Origin: Nocardioides daedukensis
GTDB lineage: Bacteria; Actinomycetota; Actinomycetes; Propionibacteriales; Nocardioidaceae
Reading direction: 5' to 3'
Assembly (NCBI RefSeq): GCF_013408415.1
Contig: NZ_JACCAA010000001.1
Span: 3,534,001 to 3,598,000 of the forward strand
DNA: 64,000 bases
In this document: piece by piece, positions 7,123 through 15,582 of the stretch
How the letters are laid out: each line of letters starts with the position of its first letter
Numbering within the stretch: position 1 is the first letter of the stretch
The notes under the pieces: generated by a model
The model's input: only the letters and a program-made list of their open reading frames with translations
What the model was told of the DNA's origin: nothing
Database searches by the model: none
Position numbers and translations under genes: made by a program

Positions 7123-7650
7123 ATGGTCGAACGGGAGATCGAGGTGCGCCGTTCCAAGCGACGTCGCCGCACCGTCTCGGCCTATCGCGACGGGGACAAG
7201 GTCGTGGTGCTGATCCCGGCCAGCATGACCAAGGCCCAAGAGGCCGAATGGGTCGAGACGATGGTGGCCCGGCTGGACAAGCAAGACCAGCGACGCCGCC
7301 CTTCCGACGAGCAACTCTTCAAGCGCGCGATGGACCTGTCGACCCTCTACTTCGGCGGGATCATTGAGCCCGACTCGGTGCGCTGGGTGGAGAACCAGAA
7401 CTCACGCTGGGGCTCCTGCACGCCGGGGGACCGGTCGATCCGGCTCTCACACCGACTGCAGGGAATGCCGGTGTGGGTCGTCGACTATGTCCTGGTCCAT
7501 GAGCTCGCGCACCTGATCGAACCCAGCCACAATGAGGAGTTCTGGAGTTGGGTGGACCGCTATCCCAAGGCCGAGCGGGCCAAGGGATTCCTGATGGGGT
7601 GGTCCTCGGCGGCTGACATGGACGCCCCCGCCAGCGATCACGTGGACTGA
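7123..7650 (+). CDS. YgjP/DUF45-type zinc metallopeptidase
   Basis: A 175-aa protein of the YgjP-like (DUF45, M48-related) family. HELAH at about 127-131 with a downstream HNEEFW supplies the zinc ligands, and NSRWGSC is the conserved segment before it. The family is found beside restriction or repair genes in many bacteria, but its substrate is unknown. TAGCGT (7110-7115) is 7 nt before the ATG, indicating a leaderless transcript. It converges with the NUDIX gene. Confidence 0.85.
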   Translation: MVEREIEVRRSKRRRRTVSAYRDGDKVVVLIPASMTKAQEAEWVETMVARLDKQDQRRRPSDEQLFKRAMDLSTLYFGGIIEPDSVRWVENQNSRWGSCTPGDRSIRLSHRLQGMPVWVVDYVLVHELAHLIEPSHNEEFWSWVDRYPKAERAKGFLMGWSSAADMDAPASDHVD

Positions 7651-7703
7651 TCGGGTGGACGACTAGGCGCACTGAGCGGGTGGACCGAGCGGGGCGTTCG
7701 CGA

Positions 7704-8255
7704 TCAGCGAGCCGCCACTAGGTCCCGCGCCAGGGCGATGAGCCGGTCCATGTCGTCCTCGAGCCCCTCGGGCAACTGATCGACGGGCCACCAACGTACG
7801 TCGAGCGACTCGTCGCTGGCGGCGTGCGCGGCACCTTCCGGGGCCACCGCCACGAAGCGCACGTCCAGGTGCGCGACCGTTCCACGTGGATCGCAGAACG
7901 GCACGGCGTGCTCGTCGAGCTGCACCGGCGTCGCGATGAAGTCCAACGAGCTCAACCCCGACTCCTCCAAGGCTTCGCGTAGGGCGACCCCGGCAAGGGT
8001 CTCGTCCTGTTCCTCGCAGTGACCGCCGAACGCGAACCAGCGCTTGGCCTTGCGATGCAGGTTCAGCAGCACCGCCTGGCCATCATGGGAGAGGACCAGG
8101 GTTCCGGCGGTGACGTGAGCGGGAAAGCACTCACGCCTCATCCCTTCCGGGTGCTCTTCGAGGTGCGCGAGGATCCGTTGTCTGTGCTGCTCCTGGGCGG
8201 CATCGGGCGCGGTCCAGGACCCGAGCACGTCCAACGCGTCGTCGTGCAGGTTCAC
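7704..8255 (-). CDS. NUDIX hydrolase
   Basis: A 183-aa protein with a complete Nudix box: GGHCEEQDE followed by REALEESGL (GX5EX7REUXEEXGU). It hydrolyses a nucleoside diphosphate linked to another moiety; the exact substrate cannot be read. An N-terminal helical stretch of about 50 residues precedes the fold. The ATG overlaps the stop of the upstream metalloprotease-family gene by 4 nt (ATGA), so the two are translationally coupled. Confidence 0.9.
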   Translation of the reverse strand: MNLHDDALDVLGSWTAPDAAQEQHRQRILAHLEEHPEGMRRECFPAHVTAGTLVLSHDGQAVLLNLHRKAKRWFAFGGHCEEQDETLAGVALREALEESGLSSLDFIATPVQLDEHAVPFCDPRGTVAHLDVRFVAVAPEGAAHAASDESLDVRWWPVDQLPEGLEDDMDRLIALARDLVAAR

Positions 8256-9598
8256 GCGTCGGGGGAGTCGGGGGAGTCCCCGCCGGTGTTGTCGCCCTTG
8301 CCCTCGCCCTGGCTGTCGTCGAGCAACTTGGCGAGCTCGGCGTCGAAGTCCTCATCCGAGAGCGACACGGACTCGGCCGTCTCCTCGCGGAAGCCCAGCG
8401 GGTCGTCGAGGTCATCGGCGCTCGGCAGCAGGTCGGGGTGCAGCCACACCGAGTCGCGGCCGTCGTTGCCGTGCCGGGTGCGGAGCGATCCCCACAGCGT
8501 GGAGGCATCGCGCAGGCGGCGCGGTCGCAACTCGAGACCGACCAGTGCAGCGAAGGTCTCCTCGGCAGGCCCGCCGGCAGCCCGGCGACGGCGTACCGCC
8601 TCCTGCAGTCGGGTCGCGGCCGGCATCCGCTCGTTGGCGGCCTGACCGACCACGTCGTCGACCCAGCCCTCCACGAGTGCCAGTGTGGTCTCCAGTCGCA
8701 ACAGCGCGGCCTGCTGGGCGGGGGTCTGCTTGGGCTCGAACAGCCCGCCCTCCATCGCTTCCTGGATCGCGGTCGGGTCGCCGGGGTTGAGGTTGCGCAT
8801 CTGCTCCTCGATGCCGGCGGTGTCGATGGTGATGCCGCGGCCATAGTCGGCGACCGCGGAGATCAGGTGCTCGCGCAACCACGGCACGTGGGCGAAGAGG
8901 CGCTGGTGAGCGGCTTCGCGCAGCGCGAGATAGAGGCGTACGTCGTCCGAGGTGATGTCGAGGCCCTCGGCGAACTTCGCGACGTTGGTCGGGACGAGTG
9001 CGGCCCGCCCGGCCGGACCCAGCGGCAGGCCGATGTCGGAGGCAGTGAGCACCTCGCCGGCCAAGCCGCCAAGAGCGGTGCCGACCTGGCTGCCGAACAT
9101 CGCACCACCCATCTGACCGAGCATCCCGATCAGCGGACCGGCCATCGCCCTGGCTTCCTCGGGCAGCGCCTTGCCCATCGCGGCGACGACGTGCTCGGCG
9201 ACGGGCTCGACCAGCACCTGCCAGACCGCCCGCGTCGACTCGATCCATTCCGCACGGCTCCAGGCCGCGGTGGAGGTCACGCCGGAGGGGAACTCGCAGG
9301 CCTCGTCGAGCCAGTGGTCGGCCAGGCGGACCGCGTCGGCGACCGCGTCCTGCTCGCGCTGCGAGGGCGAGGGGTCGGGCTCCTTCGCGACGGCCTGCCG
9401 AGCGAGGTCACCGGCCAGCTTCCAGTTCACTGCGCCGTCGTGCGGGGCCATCATCGACTGCATCTGGCTCATCAGCGCGGAGAGGTCGGGCATCCCGCCG
9501 GCACCGGGTCCGCCGACGCCGCCGAACGCACCGAAGATCTGCTCGAACGGTGTGCCCTTGAACGGGTTCTCCGGCTGCTCGCCGGGGTTTTCACTCAT
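8252..9598 (-). CDS. DUF2342-type 'zinc-dependent metalloprotease' family protein
   Basis: A 448-aa protein that I place with the Rv3195-like family annotated as zinc-dependent metalloprotease or F420-associated protein. It has a Gly-rich N-terminus (FGAFGGVGGPGAGGM), then a long helical domain with MFGSQVGTALGGLAGEVL. I see no HExxH: the nearest candidate is REAAHQRLFAHVPWLREH, where only histidines are kept. Peptidase activity is therefore uncertain. TAACTT (9610-9605) lies 6 nt before ATG 9598, suggesting a leaderless start. It is divergent from moaE and near the PDZ protease and UPF0182 genes, an order conserved in M. tuberculosis. Confidence 0.75.
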   Translation of the reverse strand: MSENPGEQPENPFKGTPFEQIFGAFGGVGGPGAGGMPDLSALMSQMQSMMAPHDGAVNWKLAGDLARQAVAKEPDPSPSQREQDAVADAVRLADHWLDEACEFPSGVTSTAAWSRAEWIESTRAVWQVLVEPVAEHVVAAMGKALPEEARAMAGPLIGMLGQMGGAMFGSQVGTALGGLAGEVLTASDIGLPLGPAGRAALVPTNVAKFAEGLDITSDDVRLYLALREAAHQRLFAHVPWLREHLISAVADYGRGITIDTAGIEEQMRNLNPGDPTAIQEAMEGGLFEPKQTPAQQAALLRLETTLALVEGWVDDVVGQAANERMPAATRLQEAVRRRRAAGGPAEETFAALVGLELRPRRLRDASTLWGSLRTRHGNDGRDSVWLHPDLLPSADDLDDPLGFREETAESVSLSDEDFDAELAKLLDDSQGEGKGDNTGGDSPDSPDA

Positions 9599-9653
9599 GG
9601 CACCAAGTTACTCGCCCGCTGGTCATCATGTGAGGGACGGATAGTCTCGGTCC

Positions 9654-10091
9654 ATGACTGCTGCACTTCCATACGGCGTACGCCTGGTGGCTCTGCGCGA
9701 CGAGGCCCTGTCGGTCGACGAAGCGCTGAGCGCGGTCGAGGACGACACCACAGGTGGGGTCACCTGCTTCGTGGGCCGGGTCCGCGACCACGACGGCGGT
9801 CGCGGGGTGACCGGACTCGAGTATGTCGCCCACCCGAGCGCCGAGACGAAGCTCGTCGAGGTCTGCGCCTCGGTGGTCGCCGAGCACCCCGGAGCCCTGC
9901 TGGCCGCGGTGCACCGGGTGGGGAAGCTGGCGATCGGGGACGCGGCCGTCGTGGTTGCGGCCTCGGCTGCGCATCGCGACCTCGCCTTCGCCGCCTCGCG
10001 AGCGCTGATCGACCGGCTCAAGGCCGAGGTGCCGATCTGGAAGCACCAGCTGTTCGAGGACGGCGACGAGGAGTGGGTGAACTCGCCCTGA
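9654..10091 (+). CDS. moaE: Molybdopterin synthase catalytic subunit MoaE
   Basis: A 145-aa protein with family marks GGVTCFVGRVRDHDGG, EYVAHPSAE, HRVGKLAIGD and the C-terminal EVPIWKHQ, including the Lys and Arg positions used in sulfur transfer to precursor Z. MoaE works with the small subunit MoaD, which is not in this window. TAGTCT (9642-9647) is 6 nt before the ATG, so the mRNA is probably leaderless and forms a divergent pair with the gene at 9598. Confidence 0.93.
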   Translation: MTAALPYGVRLVALRDEALSVDEALSAVEDDTTGGVTCFVGRVRDHDGGRGVTGLEYVAHPSAETKLVEVCASVVAEHPGALLAAVHRVGKLAIGDAAVVVAASAAHRDLAFAASRALIDRLKAEVPIWKHQLFEDGDEEWVNSP

Positions 10092-10140
10092 CGGGCGCGT
10101 TGCACCACTGCGACGAGGGCCGGCGTGGAAGACTGGACGC

Positions 10141-10404
10141 GTGGAGATCCTGTGGTGGCTGGCGCCTCCCGTCGTCGTGACCGTGGTCGCGATGGCCTGG
10201 GTGTCGTGGCTCGGACGCGTCGGCCGTGGTGAGGTCGACCGCAACGTCGCCGTGGAGCGGATGGCCAGGGCCCTTCGCAAGGACCACCCCGGCCAGCGTG
10301 CGCCCGGACCGGCAACGACCCGGCCCCGCGATCGCAGCACCGGCATCGCCGTACGCCCGTCACGCAACCGTGACGACGCGGGCGACGTACGCCGTTCCGC
10401 CTGA
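10141..10404 (+). CDS. Small single-pass membrane protein
   Basis: An 87-aa protein starting at GTG, with one N-terminal transmembrane helix (residues 3-25, WWLAPPVVVTVVAMAWVSWL) followed by a basic, probably cytoplasmic tail rich in Arg and Pro. It has no recognised domain. A weak -10 (AAGACT) lies 6 nt upstream. It sits between moaE and the PDZ protease, on the same strand with about 45 nt on each side. Confidence 0.65.
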   Translation: MEILWWLAPPVVVTVVAMAWVSWLGRVGRGEVDRNVAVERMARALRKDHPGQRAPGPATTRPRDRSTGIAVRPSRNRDDAGDVRRSA

Positions 10405-10448
10405 TCCCAGGTGCCTCCCGCTTGTGACCGGATGAGAAGGTTGGCCGC

Positions 10449-11498
10449 ATGAGTCGGCGCACCCTCGCGATTGTGATCTCCGTCCCCCTGATGGTGGCGC
10501 TGTGGATCGCTGCGGCGATGGTGCCCGTCCCCTATGTCACCTTCTCGCCCGGAGTCACTGTCGACGTCCTCTCCGAGGTCGGCGGCCAGGAGCGGATCCA
10601 GGTGCAGGGCCACGACACCTATTACGACGGCGGCGAGCTGCGGATGACCACCGTGTCGGTCACCACCGCGGAGAACAAGGTCAGCCTGTTCTCCGCGCTG
10701 AGCGCCTGGCTCAGCGACGAGCGGGCGGTGCAGCCCTACGACGCCTACTACGAAGAGGGCACCACCAACGAGCAGAACGACATCGAGTCGTCGGTGCAGA
10801 TGGTCTCCTCCCAGGACGCCGCGATCGCGGCAGCCCTGCGCGCGCTGAACTATGACCTGAAGCCGACCGTGGAGATCTTCCACGTCAACCAGGACAGCCC
10901 GGCCGACGGCAAGCTCGGCGTGCGGGACCGGATCGTGCGGGTGAACGGCAAGGACATCAAGGGTGACGTCTCCCTGGTCGCCAAGCAGGTCAAGGCCGCT
11001 GGCACCAAGCCCGTCACGTTCACGGTGATCCGCGACAAGAAGCGCTCCACCGTCAAGGTCACCCCCGAGAAGGTGGACGGCAAGCCGATGGTGGGCATCA
11101 CCTCGGGACCCAGCTTCGTCTTCCCGTTCCAGGTCGCGGTCAACATCGACCCGAGGATCGGCGGGCCCAGCGCCGGCCTGATGTTCTCTCTGGCCATCTT
11201 CGACACGCTCACCAAGGGCTCGCTGACCGGGGGACACCGGATCGCCGGGACCGGCACCATCGACGCCGAGGGCAAGGTCGGGCCGATCGGCGGAATCCAG
11301 CAGAAGATCCCCGCCGCCCGCAAGGCCGGCTCCGAGCTGTTCCTCGTGCCCCCGGACAACTGCGAGGAGGCGCTCGGCGGCGCCAACGGCGACATGCGCC
11401 TGGTCCGCGCAGACACCCTCGAGTCCGCGCGCACCTCGATCGAGACATGGGTCAAAAACCCGAAGGCCAAGTTGCCCTCCTGCAAGGACGTGAAGTGA
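10449..11498 (+). CDS. PDZ and Lon-type (S16) serine protease, membrane-anchored
   Basis: A 349-aa protein of the YlbL/Rv3194c type. An N-terminal signal anchor (residues 6-26) is followed by an extracytoplasmic region, a PDZ domain (about 125-210) and a Lon-like S16 domain. The catalytic pair is S241 in GGPSAG and K286 in GGIQQK, 45 residues apart as expected. The likely role is proteolysis at the outer face of the membrane. The next gene starts directly after its stop codon, so they form an operon with the UPF0182 gene. Confidence 0.9.
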   Translation: MSRRTLAIVISVPLMVALWIAAAMVPVPYVTFSPGVTVDVLSEVGGQERIQVQGHDTYYDGGELRMTTVSVTTAENKVSLFSALSAWLSDERAVQPYDAYYEEGTTNEQNDIESSVQMVSSQDAAIAAALRALNYDLKPTVEIFHVNQDSPADGKLGVRDRIVRVNGKDIKGDVSLVAKQVKAAGTKPVTFTVIRDKKRSTVKVTPEKVDGKPMVGITSGPSFVFPFQVAVNIDPRIGGPSAGLMFSLAIFDTLTKGSLTGGHRIAGTGTIDAEGKVGPIGGIQQKIPAARKAGSELFLVPPDNCEEALGGANGDMRLVRADTLESARTSIETWVKNPKAKLPSCKDVK

Positions 11499-12125
11499 AT
11501 GACTGGCCCTGAAGACATCGGCCCTGACGAAACCGGCCCTGAAGAGACTGGCCCTGACGGGATCGACAGCCTCGACGATGCCCTGGCGGACCCGGCACTC
11601 GCCGCGGCGGTCCACGAGCTCGAGCTGCATGCCGCGGCCGACGGCTGGGACCAGAAGTCCCGGCTCTACGCGCTCGCCCTGACCAGTGACCTGGTCGCCA
11701 AGGAGCCCGGCCTCGCCGCGGCCCTGGGGCTCGACGCCGCCAGCGCCGAGGGGTCGTTCACCCCGATCGAGCAGGAGCTCGACGCATCGGTGCCGTTCGA
11801 GACCGTGCTGGCCTCGATCAGCTGGCCCGACGAGGTCGTCGGCTGCGCCGCGGTCGTCGAGCGCCTGGTGCTGCCGCCCGACGTGGATGCCGCGATCCCC
11901 GAGGATCCCGAGGCTGCGTTGACGTTCGCCCAGGAGCACCCCCTTCGCCAGGAGGTACGCATCGTGGCGGCCGCCGTACGCGACGGCTCGACCTATTCCG
12001 CGCTGAGGTTGCGCGCCCACGACGACGACACGTCCGTCGTCGGTGGGGCAGACCTCGTTCCCGAACTCGTAGAACTGCTGCGTGCCACCCTTGAGGGTGA
12101 CAGTCCTGAGGAGACCCGGACATGA
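11499..12125 (+). CDS. PPA1309 family protein
   Basis: A 208-aa acidic cytoplasmic protein of the actinobacterial PPA1309 family (function unknown). The N-terminus carries a degenerate five-to-six residue repeat (GPDETGPEETGPDG, residues 7-20) that may vary between strains. The rest is an alpha/beta domain with a PLRQEVRIVAAAVRDGSTYSA core. ATG 11499 directly follows the protease stop, and its TGA overlaps the ATG of the UPF0182 gene, so the three genes are coupled. Confidence 0.8.
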   Translation: MTGPEDIGPDETGPEETGPDGIDSLDDALADPALAAAVHELELHAAADGWDQKSRLYALALTSDLVAKEPGLAAALGLDAASAEGSFTPIEQELDASVPFETVLASISWPDEVVGCAAVVERLVLPPDVDAAIPEDPEAALTFAQEHPLRQEVRIVAAAVRDGSTYSALRLRAHDDDTSVVGGADLVPELVELLRATLEGDSPEETRT

Positions 12126-15055
12126 GTGACATCTTCGACGATGAGCCCCGCCAGCCCACCCGGCAGGCTCCGAAGCGTCCCGGACGCTCCCGGGCCCTGT
12201 GGATCACCCTCGGGATCGTGGTCGCACTGGTCCTGGCCTTCACCGGCTTCGCCTCGTTCTGGTCCGAGCGGCTGTGGTTCAACTCGGTCGGCTACGAGAG
12301 CGTCTTCTCCAACCTGATCCGCACCCGGATCGGACTGTTCCTGGTCTTCGGCCTGCTGATGGCCGTCGTGGTCGGGATCAACCTCTACCTGGCCTACCGG
12401 TTCCGGCCGATCTTCCGCCCGGCCTCTGCCGAGCAGGTCAGCCTGGATCGCTATCGCGACGCGGTGCAGCCGATCCGCGTCCTCCTGCTGATCGGTGTCG
12501 CCGGAGTGGTCGGCGCCTTCGCGGGTGCCACGGCTGCGGGCAAGTGGCGCGAGTTCATGCTCTGGCGCAACGGTGAGTCGTTCGGCAAGAAGGACCCGTT
12601 CTTCGACAAGGACATCGGGTTCTACCTCTTCGACCTGCCGTGGCTGCACTTCCTGGTGGACTTCACGATGGCAGCGGCCGTGATCGCGCTGATCATCGCG
12701 GCGATCGCGCACTACCTGTATGGCGGGATCAAGCTGCAGTCGTCGACCGACCGGTTCTCCGGGCCGGCCGCCGTGCAGCTGTCGGTGCTGCTGGGAGTCT
12801 TCGTGCTCGCCAAGGCCGTCGACTACTGGCTCGACCGCTTCGACCTGCTCAACCAGGGTGGCTCGCTGATGACGGGCATCGGCTACACCGATGACCACGC
12901 GGTGCTGCCTGCCAAGAACATCTTGATGTTCATCGCGCTGATCTGCGCGGTGCTCTTCTTCGCCAACATCATTCGCCGCACCTGGATCCTGCCCTCGGTG
13001 GCGCTCGGGCTGCTGGTGCTCTCCTCGATCCTGCTCGGGATGATCTGGCCGGCCATCGTGCAGCAGTTCCAGGTCTCGCCGTCGCAGGCGGTCAAGGAGG
13101 AGCCCTACCTGCAGAAGAACATCGACGCGACCCGTTCGGCGTACGACATCGAGGACGTCGAGGTCACCGACTTCAAGGGCGAGACCGACCTCAGCACGGC
13201 CCAGCAGGCCGAAGAGGTCACCAACATCAAGGAGATCCGTCTCCTCGACCCGGCCCTGGTCCGTGCGACGTTCGAGCAGCTGCAGCAGGAGAAGGGCTAC
13301 TACTCCGTCGGTGACGTGCTCGACGTCGACCGCTATGAGATCAACGGCGAGAAGCGCGACGTCGTGATCGGTGTCCGCGAGCTCAACCAGGACGGTCTGC
13401 CCGAGGGCAACAAGAACTGGTCGAACCTGCACACCGTCTACACCCACGGTTTCGGCGTCATCGCCGCCTTCGGAAACCAGCGTGACCTGGAGAACGAGGC
13501 GCAGTCGACGCGTGACGAGCCGGTCTGGCTCGAGCAGGGGCTGCCGCCCACCGGCGAGCTCAGCAAGATGTCCGAGGACGGCTATCGGGGCCAGATCTAC
13601 TTCGGTGAGAAGAGCCCCGACTACTCGATCGTCGGCAAGGCCGAGGAGGACGCGCGCGACGTCGAGCTCGACATCCCGGACGACTCCGAGACCGGCAGCG
13701 CCCGGACCAACACCTATGACGGTGCCGCGGGCGTGCCCGTCGGTGGTCTGTTCCACAAGGCGATCTATGCGTGGAAGTTCGGTGAGCCGAACATCCTGCT
13801 CTCGGATCGGGTGAACAAGAACTCCAAGATCCTCTATGACCGCGACCCGCGGCTGATGGTGGAGAAGGTCGCCCCGTGGCTGACCGTCGACGCCGACCCC
13901 TATCCCGCGGTGGTGGACGGCAAGGTCGTCTGGTTGATGGACGGCTACACGACCACCGATCAATATCCGCAGGCCGAGCGTGGCTCGTTCCAGGACATGA
14001 CCAGCGACTCGTTGGACACGGACAACGAGTTCCGCACGCTGCCGACCGACGAGATCAACTACATGCGCAACGCGGTCAAGGCGGTCGTCGATGCCTATGA
14101 CGGCACGGTGACCCTCTATGCGTGGGACGAGAAGGACCCGCTGCTCAAGGCGTGGCGCTCGGCGTTCCCCGGCACGGTGAAGGACAAGAAGGACATCCCC
14201 GCGGACCTGCTGGCGCACATGCGTTATCCCGAGGACATGTTCAAGGTGCAGCGCTACCAGTTGGCGGCCTATCACGTGGACAAGGCGAGCACGTTCTATG
14301 AGGGCAACGCGCGCTGGGCGGTCCCCGAGGACCCGAACTCGCCCGGACAGCTGCAGCCGCCATACCGGCTCTCCGTGCGTACGCCGAAGGGTGGCGAGGA
14401 GCCGATCTTCTCGCTGACCTCGGTCTATGTGCCGAACAACCGGCAGAACCTGGCTGCGTTCGTTTCGGTCGACAGCGATGCGTCGCTGGACACCTACGGC
14501 AAGATCCGCGTCCTCGAGCTCGGCGGCACCCGCGTCGACGGGCCCGGCCAGGCAGCTGCCCGGTTCGGATCGAACGACGAGATCCAGCGCCGCCTCGAGG
14601 CGTTGACCCGCAACTCGAACGTCAAGACCATCAACGGCAACCTGCTCACGTTGCCGGTGGGGGACAGCCTGCTCTATGTGCAGCCGGTGTATGCCGTGCG
14701 CCAGGGCACCAACACCGCGAACTATCCGGTGCTGCGCCAGGTGCTGGTCTCCTTCGGTGAGAAGACGGCGATCGGGCAGACGGTGGCCGAGGCGGTGGCC
14801 AAGGTGCTGGAGGTCGACATCTCCGAGGGGAAGACTCAGCCGAAGGGCGACCCCAAGGACCCGAAGACACCCAAGGGCACCGTCCAGGAGCAGCTCCAGG
14901 ACCTGCTGGTCGAGGCTGACCAGAAGTTCAAGGACGCCGACGCAGCGCTGAAGAAGGGCGATCTCGCCGGGTATGCCGACATCACCAAGGAGGCCGAGAA
15001 GCTGATCACCGAAGCTCTCGAGCTCTCCCAGCAGGAGCCCGCAAAGAAGGAGTGA
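12122..15055 (+). CDS. UPF0182 family large membrane protein
   Basis: A 977-aa protein. Seven transmembrane helices occupy about residues 20-320 (starting at LWITLGIVVALVLAFTGFA). A large extracytoplasmic domain of about 600 residues with the YTHGFGVIAAFGN and NFYTG-like motifs of UPF0182 (Rv3193c in M. tuberculosis) follows, and then a charged Lys/Glu-rich tail. The function is unknown. Coupling to the PDZ-Lon protease through overlapping start and stop codons suggests that they act together at the membrane. Confidence 0.92.
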   Translation: MSDIFDDEPRQPTRQAPKRPGRSRALWITLGIVVALVLAFTGFASFWSERLWFNSVGYESVFSNLIRTRIGLFLVFGLLMAVVVGINLYLAYRFRPIFRPASAEQVSLDRYRDAVQPIRVLLLIGVAGVVGAFAGATAAGKWREFMLWRNGESFGKKDPFFDKDIGFYLFDLPWLHFLVDFTMAAAVIALIIAAIAHYLYGGIKLQSSTDRFSGPAAVQLSVLLGVFVLAKAVDYWLDRFDLLNQGGSLMTGIGYTDDHAVLPAKNILMFIALICAVLFFANIIRRTWILPSVALGLLVLSSILLGMIWPAIVQQFQVSPSQAVKEEPYLQKNIDATRSAYDIEDVEVTDFKGETDLSTAQQAEEVTNIKEIRLLDPALVRATFEQLQQEKGYYSVGDVLDVDRYEINGEKRDVVIGVRELNQDGLPEGNKNWSNLHTVYTHGFGVIAAFGNQRDLENEAQSTRDEPVWLEQGLPPTGELSKMSEDGYRGQIYFGEKSPDYSIVGKAEEDARDVELDIPDDSETGSARTNTYDGAAGVPVGGLFHKAIYAWKFGEPNILLSDRVNKNSKILYDRDPRLMVEKVAPWLTVDADPYPAVVDGKVVWLMDGYTTTDQYPQAERGSFQDMTSDSLDTDNEFRTLPTDEINYMRNAVKAVVDAYDGTVTLYAWDEKDPLLKAWRSAFPGTVKDKKDIPADLLAHMRYPEDMFKVQRYQLAAYHVDKASTFYEGNARWAVPEDPNSPGQLQPPYRLSVRTPKGGEEPIFSLTSVYVPNNRQNLAAFVSVDSDASLDTYGKIRVLELGGTRVDGPGQAAARFGSNDEIQRRLEALTRNSNVKTINGNLLTLPVGDSLLYVQPVYAVRQGTNTANYPVLRQVLVSFGEKTAIGQTVAEAVAKVLEVDISEGKTQPKGDPKDPKTPKGTVQEQLQDLLVEADQKFKDADAALKKGDLAGYADITKEAEKLITEALELSQQEPAKKE

Positions 15056-15117
15056 CACAGGCCACCCGGGTTGGATTTGGACTGGGACGGGGCATCACGT
15101 AGTGTTCTGTTCACCGA

Positions 15118-15191
15118 CGCGGGGTGGAGCAGCTCGGTAGCTCGCTGGGCTCATAACCCAGAGGTCGCAGGTTCAAATCCTGCCCCCGCTA
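15118..15191 (+). tRNA. tRNA-fMet (CAT)
   Basis: A cloverleaf with acceptor CGCGGGG/CCCCGCT leaving C1-U72 unpaired, anticodon loop CTCATAA with three G-C pairs in the stem (GGG/CCC), and T-arm GCAGG-TTCAAAT-CCTGC. The unpaired first position and GC-rich anticodon stem mark the initiator tRNA. CCA is not encoded. It is the likely attachment site for the integrase that follows. Confidence 0.93.
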
Positions 15192-15196
15192 CAAAG

Positions 15197-15237
15197 AAAG
15201 TCCAGGTCAGCCACAGGTTGACCTGGACTTTTGCTTT
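15197..15237 (+). terminator. Terminator after tRNA-fMet
   Basis: AAAGTCCAGGTCA (15197-15209) pairs with TGACCTGGACTTT (from 15219), 13 bp with a 9-nt loop, followed by TTGCTTT. Confidence 0.75.
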
Positions 15238-15283
15238 GGGGGCAAACATGCGATCCCATCGTTTACCCATCACATTGATCGTC

Positions 15284-15327
15284 GGTGGTCGAGTAGCCCG
15301 CGAGGAACGAGCGGGCATATCGAGACC
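15284..15327. repeat. REP-like imperfect palindrome
   Basis: GGTGGTCGAGTAGCCCGC and GCGGGCATATCGAGACC form an imperfect inverted repeat around GAGGAACGA. The GGTCGAG...CGAGACC frame resembles dispersed extragenic palindromes that I know from Nocardioides genomes. It lies between tRNA-fMet and the excisionase gene. Confidence 0.5.
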
Positions 15328-15370
15328 GATCCGGTCGCTTCGGGACTGCTCGTCCCGCCTTGCACACCTG

Positions 15371-15582
15371 ATGTGCATGAACACCACGGACCTGGGGCTG
15401 GAGCGCCTCATCGGGGTCGAGAACTCGCCGAGTACCTCGGTGTCCCCGTGCAGACCATCTACGACTGGCGGCTGTCCGGCCGGGCGCCGCGGGCCTACAA
15501 GTTTGGCAAGCACCTACGGTTTGCGGCGAGTGACATCGCCGCGTGGCTGGAGGAGCGGCACGAGGGCGGCTCTCATGAGTAG
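15371..15582 (+). pseudogene. xis: Excisionase-like HTH protein, frameshifted
   Basis: The C-terminal part encodes a MerR/excisionase-type helix-turn-helix: ELAEYLGVPVQTIYDWRLSG then KFGKHLRFAASDIAAWLEER. The natural N-terminus, MNTTDLGLERLIGVE, lies in a different frame starting at ATG 15371 or 15377. Joining the frames needs one extra base at about 15418-15424 (GTCGAG/GAACTC). A single-base deletion is therefore likely; a programmed -1 shift has no visible slippery site. In the track of the second frame, translation could start only at GTG 15373 with a poor N-terminus. The end overlaps the integrase start by 8 nt, the normal xis-int arrangement. Confidence 0.7.

Noticed and set aside
9591..15058. 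Very long reverse-strand ORFs (809 and 1021 codons) opposite the protease and UPF0182 genes
   Set aside because: They are antisense to well-supported genes, have His/Gln/Arg/Asp-rich composition typical of GC-driven shadow frames, and match no family.
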